Assembly (NCBI GenBank): GCA_017450125.1
Contig: JAFSWZ010000028.1
Coordinates: 1 to 64,000 of the forward strand
Origin: Synergistaceae bacterium
GTDB lineage: Bacteria > Synergistota > Synergistia > Synergistales > Aminobacteriaceae
Direction: 5' to 3'
Length of the DNA stretch: 64,000 nt
In this document: one piece after another, positions 43,623-56,183 of the stretch
Position numbering within the stretch: the stretch's first letter is position 1
Layout: every line of letters starts with the position of its first letter
Notes under the pieces: model-generated
Database searches by the model: none
What the model saw: only the letters and a program-made list of their open reading frames with translations
What the model was told of the DNA's origin: nothing
Position numbers and translations under genes: made by a program

Positions 43623-44618
43623 CTAGCACTGCACGAATGCAGGAGTGTCTGCAGGAGCAGCAAGATACTTCTTGAGTTCGTCGTCAAGTTTCAGCAGGGT
43701 GATAGAGAAGCCCTCCATGTCGAGAGAGGTCATGTAGTTTCCGACGAGAGTCTTCCACACCTTGATACCCTTGCCCGCAAGAACATCGCTAACGTGCTTG
43801 TTTGCGACGAACAGTTCCATCAAGGGAGTTCCGCCCATTCCGTTGACCATAACGGCGACTTCATCACCCTTGCTGTAAATTCCCTCAGCAAGAATCTTCT
43901 CGAGCAGCTTGTCGGCTATGTCGTTTACGGGCGAAATCTTCTCCCTGTGAGTGCCGGGCTCTCCGTGAATGCCGATGCCTATTTCTACCTCGTCATCCTT
44001 GAGCTCGAAGCTGGGTTTTGCGGCGGCGGGGACTGTACACGCATTGACAGCCATACCCATAGAGCGGACGTTAGCGATGACCTTTTCCGCTACTCTCTTC
44101 ACATCCGCGAGGGCGAGTCCTGCTTCTGCGGCAGCACCAGCAATCTTGTGCACAAAGACCGTTCCGGCGATGCCCCTGCGTCCCGTCGTCCACGTTGAGT
44201 TCTGCACAGCAACATCATCCGCAACAATCACCTGCGCTACCTCGATACCTTCATCTTCCGCCATGTCCGATGCCATCTCGAAGTTCATTACGTCGCCCGT
44301 GTAGTTCTTGATGACGAGAAGGACACCTTTTCCGCCGTTTACTGCCTTGATTGCCTCGAAGACCTGATCGGGAGTCGGCGAGGTGAACACTGCTCCCGCT
44401 ACTGCACCGTCGAGCATACCTTTCCCGACATAGCCGCCGTGCGAGGGTTCATGACCGCTTCCTCCGCCAGAGACCAGAGCGACTTTCGGACTTGGCCCGG
44501 CCGCCCTCACTAAAACATCGAAGCTCTCGAGCCTCTTCACGTACTGCGGGAAAGCCGCGACCATTCCGTCGAGCATTTCGCTGACGATTCCGTCCACACC
44601 GTTGATTAACTTCTTCAC
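43623..44618 (-). CDS. dhaK: dihydroxyacetone kinase, substrate-binding subunit DhaK
   Basis: 331 residues. It binds dihydroxyacetone as a hemiaminal to the His of GIGIHGEPGTH near residue 216, for phosphorylation by DhaL. The N-terminal SGGGSGHEPSHGGYVGKGMLD segment (partly quoted) carries the second His and the glycine loop. The start is GTG 44618, seven bases after AGGAGG. With dhaL and dhaM it forms the complete PEP-dependent kinase set; DHAP produced feeds tpiA. Confidence 0.95.
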   Translation of the reverse strand: MKKLINGVDGIVSEMLDGMVAAFPQYVKRLESFDVLVRAAGPSPKVALVSGGGSGHEPSHGGYVGKGMLDGAVAGAVFTSPTPDQVFEAIKAVNGGKGVLLVIKNYTGDVMNFEMASDMAEDEGIEVAQVIVADDVAVQNSTWTTGRRGIAGTVFVHKIAGAAAEAGLALADVKRVAEKVIANVRSMGMAVNACTVPAAAKPSFELKDDEVEIGIGIHGEPGTHREKISPVNDIADKLLEKILAEGIYSKGDEVAVMVNGMGGTPLMELFVANKHVSDVLAGKGIKVWKTLVGNYMTSLDMEGFSITLLKLDDELKKYLAAPADTPAFVQC

Positions 44619-44630
44619 GATAATTCCTCC

Positions 44631-45026
44631 TTAAAGTTTATTGGCTTCGCGCGCTTCCTCTGCCGCCTTCAGAACAGAGTCCAGCGTTCCGCCTCCTGCC
44701 GCCTCTACCACTGCGCAGATACACCCTTCAACAAGCGGTGCGTCCGCAATTACTGCCTGAATGTTCTCTCCGTCGTCCTCGAGGAGCTCTATTGCCGTCT
44801 CAGAGCTCATGATTGAGCTGCCTATGTCCGCGAGAATCACTACACCATCGCCCGAGTCAGCTTCAAGGATTGCGTCCGCGATTCGCTGAGCGTCTGTGCC
44901 TATCGAGCCGTCCGACAGCCCCCCAGCCGACACCAAACCAGTAAAATTCTGCGCCATCTCTCTGGCCAAGTCAGCGACTCCCTCCGCAATCTTCCAGCTG
45001 TGCGACACAATGACTATTCCGACCAT
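44631..45026 (-). CDS. dhaM: dihydroxyacetone kinase phosphotransfer subunit DhaM (EIIA-type)
   Basis: 131 residues. It is a single EIIA-Man-like domain; the phosphorylated His is His9 in VIVSHSWKIAEG. A glycine-rich stretch (VILADIGSSIMSSETAIELL) follows, as in the family. Unlike the Escherichia protein it has no fused HPr or EI domains, so it depends on general EI and HPr encoded elsewhere. It follows dhaL by 6 bases with AGGGGG before ATG. Confidence 0.92.
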   Translation of the reverse strand: MVGIVIVSHSWKIAEGVADLAREMAQNFTGLVSAGGLSDGSIGTDAQRIADAILEADSGDGVVILADIGSSIMSSETAIELLEDDGENIQAVIADAPLVEGCICAVVEAAGGGTLDSVLKAAEEAREANKL

Positions 45027-45032
45027 GATGCT

Positions 45033-45653
45033 TTACCCCCTGAGAAAATCGCGTATTGCTTCGAGGGTCAGCGTTGCTGATGTTGCGCCGGGGTCTTGAT
45101 GGCCTATACTGCGTTCGCCGAGATAGCTCGCACGTCCCTTCGTGGCAATGATGGTCTTGGTGTACTCGACTCCTTCACGGGCAGACGCACACGCCGCGTC
45201 GAGAGCACTCACGATGTCAGCACCTTCAGCGAGCTTCTGTGCGTATGTTTCGCTTGCGGGGATGAGAGCATCAAGCATGGTCTTTTCTCCGCGCACAGCC
45301 TTACCCCTTTTCTGGATGCCAGCAATTGCCGCCTCAAGTGCAGCTTTGAGGTCTTCGGGTGTAAGCTCCGTTTTGCCCGCGAGAACTTTTCCGGCCTCCA
45401 TGTACGCAGTCCCGTAGAGAGGGCCTGACGCTCCGCCGACGGTCGAGAGCAGGGTCATTCCTGCCTTCTTGAGGGTTGCTCCGATGTCGCTGGCTTCGGG
45501 GTCAGCTTTCTCGAGCACTGCGTGAAAGCCGCGCGCCATGTTGATGCCGTGATCTGAATCGCCGATTTCACGATCCAATTCTGTGAGGAAGTCCTTATTC
45601 GTGATGATGCTATCTCCTATTTTGGATAAGCACTGATAAACCCTGCCGGGCAA
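45033..45653 (-). CDS. dhaL: dihydroxyacetone kinase, ADP-binding subunit DhaL
   Basis: 206 residues from TTG 45653, which follows AGGAGG by 8 bases. The longer frame upstream lies over the promoter. It transfers phosphate from DhaM through bound ADP to dihydroxyacetone on DhaK. The magnesium-binding acidic set is in LDREIGDSDHGINMARGF, and TVGGASGPLYG is the nucleotide loop. First gene of the operon. Confidence 0.94.
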   Translation of the reverse strand: MPGRVYQCLSKIGDSIITNKDFLTELDREIGDSDHGINMARGFHAVLEKADPEASDIGATLKKAGMTLLSTVGGASGPLYGTAYMEAGKVLAGKTELTPEDLKAALEAAIAGIQKRGKAVRGEKTMLDALIPASETYAQKLAEGADIVSALDAACASAREGVEYTKTIIATKGRASYLGERSIGHQDPGATSATLTLEAIRDFLRG

Positions 45654-45697
45654 TTGTGATTCCTCCTGTTTGAAAAAGTTTTGTGGGTATAGATGAA

Positions 45698-45725
45698 ATG
45701 TTACAGCAAAAATCTTGTGTGGCAA
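45698..45725 (-). promoter_or_regulatory. sigma-70-like promoter for the dha operon
   Basis: TTGCCA (45725-45720), 16-base spacer, TAACAT (45703-45698), 44 bases before the dhaL TTG. Confidence 0.5.
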
Positions 45726-45799
45726 GGTTGATTTTTAGGGAAGTTGCCCCGAATGTTAGAGCGGCTACCGGCCTGACAGCCCGGAGTGTCTGCCAGCTC

Positions 45800-50059
<4,260 letters not shown>

Positions 50060-50104
50060 AAAAAGTTAGCGCTCCTTTTTGCAAGTTAATGTGTGATGTA
50101 TATT

Positions 50105-51208
50105 TTACACGTATTCTATGCTTTGGTTATCTCTTACTGTCAGGCATTCAGCCCCGTCCTCTGTGATAAGGTAGTCGTCCTCGATTCGGAGTCCTCCCCA
50201 GCCCTCAATGTAGATTCCCGGCTCAATGGTAACAACGTCGCCGGCCTTGAGGACATCCTTCGAGGTCTTCGAGAGTCTCGGAGCTTCGTGAACTTCGAGC
50301 CCCAAGCCGTGCCCGAGACCGTGCACGAAATTTTCTCCGTAACCTGCATCAGCAATAACTTTCCGCGCAACAGCGTCAACGTCCTTCCCAGCTATTCCGG
50401 GCCTGAGGGCAGAAGCAGCCTCTCTGTGCGCACGAAGAAGAACCGCGTTAATCTCACGTGCTTTGTCGTCTATCCGTCCGATCGCGAAGTTGCGGGTAAT
50501 GTCGCTCATGTAGCCTTCAACCATCGCGCCGTAATCCACCGTAACAGTCTCGCCCTCCGCAAATTGTTTCTCGGTTGCCAGAGCGTGGCACATTGCCGAG
50601 CGTGTTCCTGAAGCAACGATGAAATCATCATGTGCCCAGCCCTTCTCCGCACCCCTACGCTTGATCTCCTGCATCAGCTTCGAGCCGAACTCTGCTTCTG
50701 TCATTCCCGCGTGAGTTTCCCTCATAACTGCTCCGAGTGCATCACGTCCTATGCGTCCTGCCCGGCGGATAAGTTCCACCTCGTGAGCATCCTTAGTACG
50801 CCTGAGAGAGGGTATCATGTCCGACGCGTCGAGCCATTCTGCTTTTGCTGGTGCAAAGTGCTTCGTGAATGTAGCGTGAGAGATTTTCTCCGCCTCAAAG
50901 CCGACGCGCACAAAGTCTGATTCACTCACCGCCTTAGCGATGAAGGCTGGCAGCGAGAGTTCTGACTGTATGATGACGGTGAAAGGTGTCTGGGACTTGG
51001 CCTGCGTCGTGTAGCGTCCGTCGGTGATTAGGGTAGAGGCGGAAGGGGTGATGATCAGTGCGGCGGAAGAGCCCCTGAAGCCCGAAATGTAGTGGCAGCT
51101 CTCGGAGTTCGCGCGCTCTTCGACGAGCAGGACGAATGCGTCGAGGTTTTGGGCGGACATTAAGGCGCGGAGTTTGTCGGTGCGGGATGTTATGATGTCA
51201 GTGTTCAT
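50105..51208 (-). CDS. M24-family aminopeptidase (Xaa-Pro dipeptidase/aminopeptidase type)
   Basis: 367 residues. An N-terminal creatinase-like domain (residues 1-130) with SCHYISGFRGSSAALIIT precedes the pita-bread domain. Metal ligands are visible: Asp in ETVTVDYGA, Asp in SDITRNFAIG, His in VHGLGHGLGLEVHE, Glu in VVTIEPGIY, and the last Glu near RIEDDYLIT. Peptide use fits a proteolytic anaerobe. AGGAGC lies 9 bases before ATG. Confidence 0.92.
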   Translation of the reverse strand: MNTDIITSRTDKLRALMSAQNLDAFVLLVEERANSESCHYISGFRGSSAALIITPSASTLITDGRYTTQAKSQTPFTVIIQSELSLPAFIAKAVSESDFVRVGFEAEKISHATFTKHFAPAKAEWLDASDMIPSLRRTKDAHEVELIRRAGRIGRDALGAVMRETHAGMTEAEFGSKLMQEIKRRGAEKGWAHDDFIVASGTRSAMCHALATEKQFAEGETVTVDYGAMVEGYMSDITRNFAIGRIDDKAREINAVLLRAHREAASALRPGIAGKDVDAVARKVIADAGYGENFVHGLGHGLGLEVHEAPRLSKTSKDVLKAGDVVTIEPGIYIEGWGGLRIEDDYLITEDGAECLTVRDNQSIEYV

Positions 51209-51237
51209 TTGCTGTTTGCTCCTTTCATGCTTATAAT
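51209..51237 (+). promoter_or_regulatory. sigma-70 promoter for the DUF262 gene
   Basis: TTGCTG (51209-51214), 17-base spacer, TATAAT (51232-51237), 36 bases before the ATG. Confidence 0.6.
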
Positions 51238-51273
51238 ACTAACACTTTCGCATATACACGGAGAGATTCAACT

Positions 51274-53013
51274 ATGGCAACAGCAATAAAACAGTCATCA
51301 CATGACGAAGTACTAACGGAACTCCTGCATGATATTCACGAAGGCAAAATACAGCTCCCGGAGTTTCAGAGAGGTTGGGTATGGGATGACTTGAGAATAC
51401 GCAAACTCATTGCCAGCATCTCGCAGGGTTACCCTATGGGAGTAATAACGCTTATGAGGCACGATTCTTCTGCACTGAAATTCGGACATCGTCCGCTCAA
51501 CGGCGCAGAACGTAAGGGGCAATCTCTTGACTACCTGATACTTGACGGACAGCAGAGGCTTACATCAGTATACTGTGCGGCATATTCGGGCAATCCGACA
51601 GTCCTTCAGGAAGACGACGGCAAAGACACAGGACGATACTATTACATCAACATAAACAAGTGGCTTGCAGCTGACGATGACCGCGTTGAGGCAATATTTT
51701 CTGTTCCGAAAGACCGCAAGCTCAAAACTAATTTCAACAGGGACGTACAGCTTGATTTGTCAACAAGCGAACTCGAGTATGAGCATGAGATGTTCCCGCT
51801 GAGCTTGGCCTTCAACAGCAAAGGACAAGTCAAATGGGGAGACGGCTACAAGAAGTATCACCATTACTCAGAAGAATTTATCGAGAAATACAACCGCTTC
51901 ATCGAAGAAGTGATAGACCCCATGACCAGCTACAAGCTCCCTGTGATCAGGATTGAGGAAGCCACGCCAGAAGCTGTCTGCAAAGTCTTCGAGTACATAA
52001 ATACCGGCGGAATAATTCTAACAGTATTCGAGCTGCTCACTGCCTCGTTTGCGGCTAAAGAGTTCAATCTAAGAGCTGACTGGGAAAGATGCAAGAAGTT
52101 GATTCGCGGGAAAAACACGGACATTCTAGACGGCGTGGATGAAGTATCGTTCATGACAGCAGTAACCCTATACTCCACTTACACTAGCAGCGAAGCCACC
52201 GCATGCAAGAGAAAAGACATCCTGTTACTGGAACTTGAGGACTACAAGCGCAGCAGGGATGCATTGCTTAAAGGCTACGAAATGGCAAGAAAATTTCTGT
52301 TCAATCACGGCGTGTTTCGTCTTAGAGACCTCCCGTATCCCGCTCAAGTTATCCCGCTCTCGGTTATATGTGCTGTTATTGATACGCATACGTTCAACAC
52401 TCCAGAGGCAGCAAAGATTATGGAGAACTGGTTTTGGTGCGGAATATTCGGTGAAGATTACAGCGACACAAATTATGTGAATGATGTTGAGGACGTGCTC
52501 GATTTAATTCGCGGCAGGCCGAGCCAGAACCGTACAGTCAACGCCGCATTCTTTCAGCCGGAGAGGCTTCTGACTCTCAGAACCAGACAGAGCGCGGCCT
52601 ATAAAGGTGTGATGGCTCTGCTGTACTGTGCAGGATGCAAGGATATCGTCAGCGGTACAGGCATGAATGTCGTGAAGAGCATGGAGGACGAGCCGGACAT
52701 TCATCATATTTTCCCAAGAGCATACTGTGAGGATAGGGGCATACCTAGAGAAGAATATAACTCGGTCATAAACAAGACTCCGCTTCTTGCTGCCTCGAAC
52801 AGGATGATAGGCGGTGCAGCTCCCAGCGTCTACGCTGCCAAGATCATGAAGAAAGCCTCCATAGACAGAGCAGAACTTCGGGAACGTTTAGGAACTAACC
52901 TGATTGACTATGATGCGTTCATGGCTGATGACTTCGAAGCATTTTTTGCTGCCAGAATGCGCAGTCTTCTCAAGCTGATTGAGAAAGCTATGGGCAAGCC
53001 GACAGCTGAATAA
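51274..53013 (+). CDS. DUF262-domain protein with C-terminal HNH-like region (GmrSD-type, putative phage defence)
   Basis: 579 residues. The N-terminal DUF262 domain has IQLPEFQRGWVWDDLRIRKLI and the catalytic LILDGQQRLTSVY near residue 90. The C-terminus has IHHIFPRAYC near residue 476, then N-K-T-P-L, as in the HNH-like DUF1524 half of GmrSD type IV restriction enzymes. So both halves of a GmrSD-like modification-dependent nuclease appear fused in one chain, though the DUF1524 assignment is by motif only. It has its own promoter and terminator, stands alone on the opposite strand between two housekeeping genes, and is more AT-rich than they are, consistent with transfer. Confidence 0.85.
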   Translation: MATAIKQSSHDEVLTELLHDIHEGKIQLPEFQRGWVWDDLRIRKLIASISQGYPMGVITLMRHDSSALKFGHRPLNGAERKGQSLDYLILDGQQRLTSVYCAAYSGNPTVLQEDDGKDTGRYYYININKWLAADDDRVEAIFSVPKDRKLKTNFNRDVQLDLSTSELEYEHEMFPLSLAFNSKGQVKWGDGYKKYHHYSEEFIEKYNRFIEEVIDPMTSYKLPVIRIEEATPEAVCKVFEYINTGGIILTVFELLTASFAAKEFNLRADWERCKKLIRGKNTDILDGVDEVSFMTAVTLYSTYTSSEATACKRKDILLLELEDYKRSRDALLKGYEMARKFLFNHGVFRLRDLPYPAQVIPLSVICAVIDTHTFNTPEAAKIMENWFWCGIFGEDYSDTNYVNDVEDVLDLIRGRPSQNRTVNAAFFQPERLLTLRTRQSAAYKGVMALLYCAGCKDIVSGTGMNVVKSMEDEPDIHHIFPRAYCEDRGIPREEYNSVINKTPLLAASNRMIGGAAPSVYAAKIMKKASIDRAELRERLGTNLIDYDAFMADDFEAFFAARMRSLLKLIEKAMGKPTAE

Positions 53014-53023
53014 GCTATGAAAA

Positions 53024-53049
53024 GCGGGGAGTCAATTATTCGGACTCCC
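53024..53049. terminator. bidirectional terminator after the DUF262 gene
   Basis: GGGAGTC (53027-53033) pairs with GACTCCC (53043-53049); the minus strand continues with GCTTTTC. It separates the converging DUF262 and rlmD-like genes. Confidence 0.65.
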
Positions 53050-53056
53050 TGATACC

Positions 53057-54454
53057 TTACTTCGTCATTACAGCAACGCTCTCAACGTGTGCCGTCTGCG
53101 GGAACATGTCGAACGCCCTCAAGCTCTCCGGCATATAACCGTAACCCACAAGAATCTTGCAGTCTCTAGCCAGCGTCGCAGGGTTGCACGAAACGTAAAC
53201 TATCCTCTTCGCGCCTAGCCTGTTCACCGCGTCGAGAACCGCCCTGTTGCACCCGTCGCGCGGAGGGTCAAGCACAATCGCATCATACGTGCCCTGCAAG
53301 TCCCCGATAACGTCCTCAGACCTCCCGCACAGCGTCTCAACGTTCGTGAAACCGTTAGCCTGAAGGTTCCGTGAAGCCATCCTCACTGCCCCGCGCCACT
53401 CCTCAACGCTAACTACACTCTCGGCGTTCTCCGCCAGATAGCACGTCATTGAGCCCGTCCCGCTGTAGAGTTCGAGGATGTTTCTTGAACCGTGAACCTG
53501 CGCTGATGCGTACGTGAACAGCCTCTCCGCCTGCCCGGTGTTCACCTGAAAGAACGACGCTGTGTCGAACCCAAGACGGTACTTCCCCAGAATCTCCGAG
53601 ATTAACCCCGAGCCTGTCAGGTTCTCGGTGTATGTGCCAAGAATAACGTTGCCGGGCTTGGAGTTGTGGTTCATCGTGAGGGTGCTCGGACGCGCCATGC
53701 TGCCCAGAGACGCGAGAGCCTTCACGCTCTTGGCCGACAGCTTGCCGTTGATGACGAACGACAGCAGAGACTCGCCCGTGTTAATTCCAGTCCGCGCGAT
53801 GATGTGCCGGAGCTTGCCCATGCCGGTGCGCTCGTCGTAGCCGTCGAAGGGGTAACGGCTAGCCTCGAGGCCGTCGAGAATCTTGCCGTACATCTCGTTG
53901 AGCCGCTTTGCGTTCACGGGACACTGCCGGATGAACTCCAGCCGGTGAGTTCCTGCGCGGTAGAAGCCGGTACAGATTTTCCCCCTGATGTTCTGGACGG
54001 GAAACGCAGCCTTGTTCCTGTAACCCCACTCTTCAGGAGAAGCCTCGCACTCGACTGCTCCGACCGTGAAGCCTCCGAGCCGTGTCATTGCGTCCCGGAC
54101 GATTCCTGCCTTCAAGGTGAGCTGCGTTCCGTAATCCGCGTGCTGAAGCTGGCAGCCCCCGCACCTGCCGAAATACTTGCACTTAGGCTTCACCCTTCCC
54201 GCAGAAGGCGTGAGAACTTCGACAGTGTCGGCTATGGCAAAATCCTTCTTCCTCGACACAACTGCTGCCCTCACCGTCTCGCCGGGCAATGCTCCCTGAA
54301 CAAACACTATCCCTCTGTTCGTGCGGGATATTCCTGCTCCGTCGCTGGAGAGTCCTGAAACTTCCAGCGTTATCGTTCCGCTCGTGTTATCTATGTCTAT
54401 GCACTCCTTAAAACTCGAAATGTTCTCCGAGATAGAATTTCTTGGCCAGTTCAT
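53057..54454 (-). CDS. rlmD: 23S rRNA (uracil-5-)-methyltransferase RlmD/RlmCD family
   Basis: About 465 residues from ATG 54454. It makes 5-methyluridine in 23S rRNA. A TRAM domain (GAGISRTNRGIVFVQGALPGE, partly quoted) comes first, then the cluster Cys of CKYFGRCGGCQLQH. The SAM motif is LELYSGTGSMT, LDPPRDGC follows, and the nucleophile is the Cys of VYVSCNPATLARD. The start is uncertain: ATG 54454 would overlap lptB by 47 bases with no good ribosome site. AAGGAG just after the lptB stop is followed by ATA codons, not by an in-frame ATG, GTG or TTG. Confidence 0.88.
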   Translation of the reverse strand: MNWPRNSISENISSFKECIDIDNTSGTITLEVSGLSSDGAGISRTNRGIVFVQGALPGETVRAAVVSRKKDFAIADTVEVLTPSAGRVKPKCKYFGRCGGCQLQHADYGTQLTLKAGIVRDAMTRLGGFTVGAVECEASPEEWGYRNKAAFPVQNIRGKICTGFYRAGTHRLEFIRQCPVNAKRLNEMYGKILDGLEASRYPFDGYDERTGMGKLRHIIARTGINTGESLLSFVINGKLSAKSVKALASLGSMARPSTLTMNHNSKPGNVILGTYTENLTGSGLISEILGKYRLGFDTASFFQVNTGQAERLFTYASAQVHGSRNILELYSGTGSMTCYLAENAESVVSVEEWRGAVRMASRNLQANGFTNVETLCGRSEDVIGDLQGTYDAIVLDPPRDGCNRAVLDAVNRLGAKRIVYVSCNPATLARDCKILVGYGYMPESLRAFDMFPQTAHVESVAVMTK

Positions 54455-55127
54455 TGCCCGCAACTTCTTCGGGCGAACCCGCAAGGAATATCTTTCCATC
54501 ATGAATAAGGTACGTCCTGTCCGTGATTGAGAGCGTTTCCCTGACGTTGTGGTCAGTTATCAGCACGCCGTAGCCTTTCGCCTTAAGCTCGTGAATCATG
54601 CTCTGGATGTCCGCGACAGCTATCGGGTCAATTCCGCTGAAAGGTTCGTCAAGCAGAATGAACTTCGGTTTCATCGTCAGTGCCCGCGCAATCTCTACGC
54701 GCCTTCTTTCGCCGCCGGAGAGTGCGTAGCCCTTCGTCTCGGCAATGTGCGTAATCTTGAACTGTTCAAGAAGTTCGTCGGTGAGAGTCTTGGCCTGCTT
54801 GCGTTTGCCGGTCTCTTCCCACACAAGATTGATGTTCTCGCGCACAGTAAGATTCCTGAATACGGATGCTTCCTGCGGGAGGTAGCCGATGCCTTTGCGT
54901 GCCCGCGCGTAGATTGGCAGGTGGGTAATCTCTTCGCCGTCAATCGTTACTGTCCCCGAATCAGGACGTATCAGCCCCACGATCATGTAGAACGACGTAG
55001 TTTTTCCCGCGCCGTTCGGGCCGAGAAGTCCGACAACTTCGCCGGGGTTGACGCTGATGCTGACTCCTCCGACAACAAGACGGCCTGAATAACTCTTGCG
55101 GAGGTCAGCTGCTGTGAGGCCGCTCAC
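54408..55127 (-). CDS. lptB: LPS export ABC transporter ATPase LptB
   Basis: 239 residues. It powers extraction of LPS from the inner membrane with LptFG. Walker A is GLLGPNGAGKTTSFYMI, signature YALSGGERRRVEIARAL, Walker B FILLDEPFSGIDPIAV, then ITDHNVRETLSITDRTY, which is typical for LptB. It starts at ATG 55127, four bases inside lptA. Strong evidence for a diderm envelope. Confidence 0.96.
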   Translation of the reverse strand: MSGLTAADLRKSYSGRLVVGGVSISVNPGEVVGLLGPNGAGKTTSFYMIVGLIRPDSGTVTIDGEEITHLPIYARARKGIGYLPQEASVFRNLTVRENINLVWEETGKRKQAKTLTDELLEQFKITHIAETKGYALSGGERRRVEIARALTMKPKFILLDEPFSGIDPIAVADIQSMIHELKAKGYGVLITDHNVRETLSITDRTYLIHDGKIFLAGSPEEVAGNELAKKFYLGEHFEF

Positions 55128-56068
55128 TTCTTCTTTGTCCTTCCTGACTTCTTCGGGGATGCCGACTTCTTTGCGGGCTGTTCTTCCTTCTTGGGCTCTG
55201 TCGGAATCTGAATCGTCTGCTGCTGCCCGGAAGAATCCTTCCTGCGTTCGCGCGAGAGGTCTATCGTGATTTCCGCCCTGTCTGCGCTGACTCCTCCGTT
55301 TTCCGTCCTTCTGGTAAGCCCTCCGAGTGCCTCGACTCTGTTCTGGTCGGGGAAGTAGACGATAGAGTCCGACCGCAGAGTCCTTCCGCCCTGAACCGCA
55401 ACAACATGCCCGCTGACTACGACACTTCCGCGTTCGAGGGAGTATAGCGCGTTATCTCCTTTGAGGGAAACTGCATCCCCCTTCGCTTTCGGTTTGCCTT
55501 TGAGCCACACGCTTTTCTTGGCCGTGAGGTCGTAGAGGTCTCCTCCTCTGATTACCCCTTCTACGGAGTCTGCTCCGAACGACAGCCCCCGTGAAGTGTC
55601 CTCGAGATTCCGTGCCTTCGTCAGCCAGAACTTAGTCTGCTTGTCCTCAGGTGTAGTGTCAGTTATTCCGCCCGCGCCGGTAATCGTAAGACGGTCAGCA
55701 TCGAGCCTCATCGTGCCTATTCCGCCCCTGACTCCTCCCTGAAACTTGCAGGTCGGTACGTCCGCGAACGACAGCAGCAACCTTCCGGCCTTGATGTCTA
55801 CAGGGTCTCCCATCCACTTGCCGGAAGCTGTTATGCCCTGCTCAAAGTTTATCTCGCGGCGGTCTACATTCCCTGAACCTGCAGGAGCTTTCACGGTCAG
55901 ATCTCCGGCAGTGATTATGACGTTGCCGTCGGCGAGAAAATCTCCTGTCTGTGCATCGAAGCGCATTCTGTTCGCGGACAGAGTCGCAGTGTCGGGCAGC
56001 TGGTCTTCGGCCGCACACAGCGAACACGCGCAAAGCAGTATAATCACGGGCAATAGTAATCTCTTCAT
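55124..56068 (-). CDS. lptA: LptA-like periplasmic LPS transport protein (OstA domain)
   Basis: 314 residues, longer than enterobacterial LptA (about 185). A signal peptide (MKRLLLPVIILLCACSLCA) precedes OstA-type beta-jellyroll repeats: LSANRMRFDAQTGDFLADGNV, then LKGDNALYSLERGSVVVSGHV, then LRSDSIVYFPDQNRVEALGG. So there may be two jellyroll units, perhaps combining LptC- and LptA-like parts. The last 40 residues are a Lys/Pro-rich tail. The start is ATG 56068, seven bases after GAGGA; GTG 56074 is less likely. Confidence 0.88.
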   Translation of the reverse strand: MKRLLLPVIILLCACSLCAAEDQLPDTATLSANRMRFDAQTGDFLADGNVIITAGDLTVKAPAGSGNVDRREINFEQGITASGKWMGDPVDIKAGRLLLSFADVPTCKFQGGVRGGIGTMRLDADRLTITGAGGITDTTPEDKQTKFWLTKARNLEDTSRGLSFGADSVEGVIRGGDLYDLTAKKSVWLKGKPKAKGDAVSLKGDNALYSLERGSVVVSGHVVAVQGGRTLRSDSIVYFPDQNRVEALGGLTRRTENGGVSADRAEITIDLSRERRKDSSGQQQTIQIPTEPKKEEQPAKKSASPKKSGRTKKK

Positions 56069-56118
56069 GAACACGTCCTCAATTGTCTGTAATGGATGGC
56101 TGTAATATTACTACAAAA

Positions 56119-56147
56119 TTGCTATTTTCTGTGCCAGCCCCTACAAT
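56119..56147 (+). promoter_or_regulatory. sigma-70 promoter for the GT32 gene
   Basis: TTGCTA (56119-56124), 17-base spacer, TACAAT (56142-56147), 36 bases before the GTG start. Confidence 0.6.
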
Positions 56148-56183
56148 AAGCAACACAAATTTTGCGATAAGGAGATGTATGCA

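Noticed and set aside
50060-50104. T-box leader ahead of lysS
   Set aside because: Only 45 bases separate lysS from the previous gene; too short for a T-box, and no specifier or antiterminator sequence is present.
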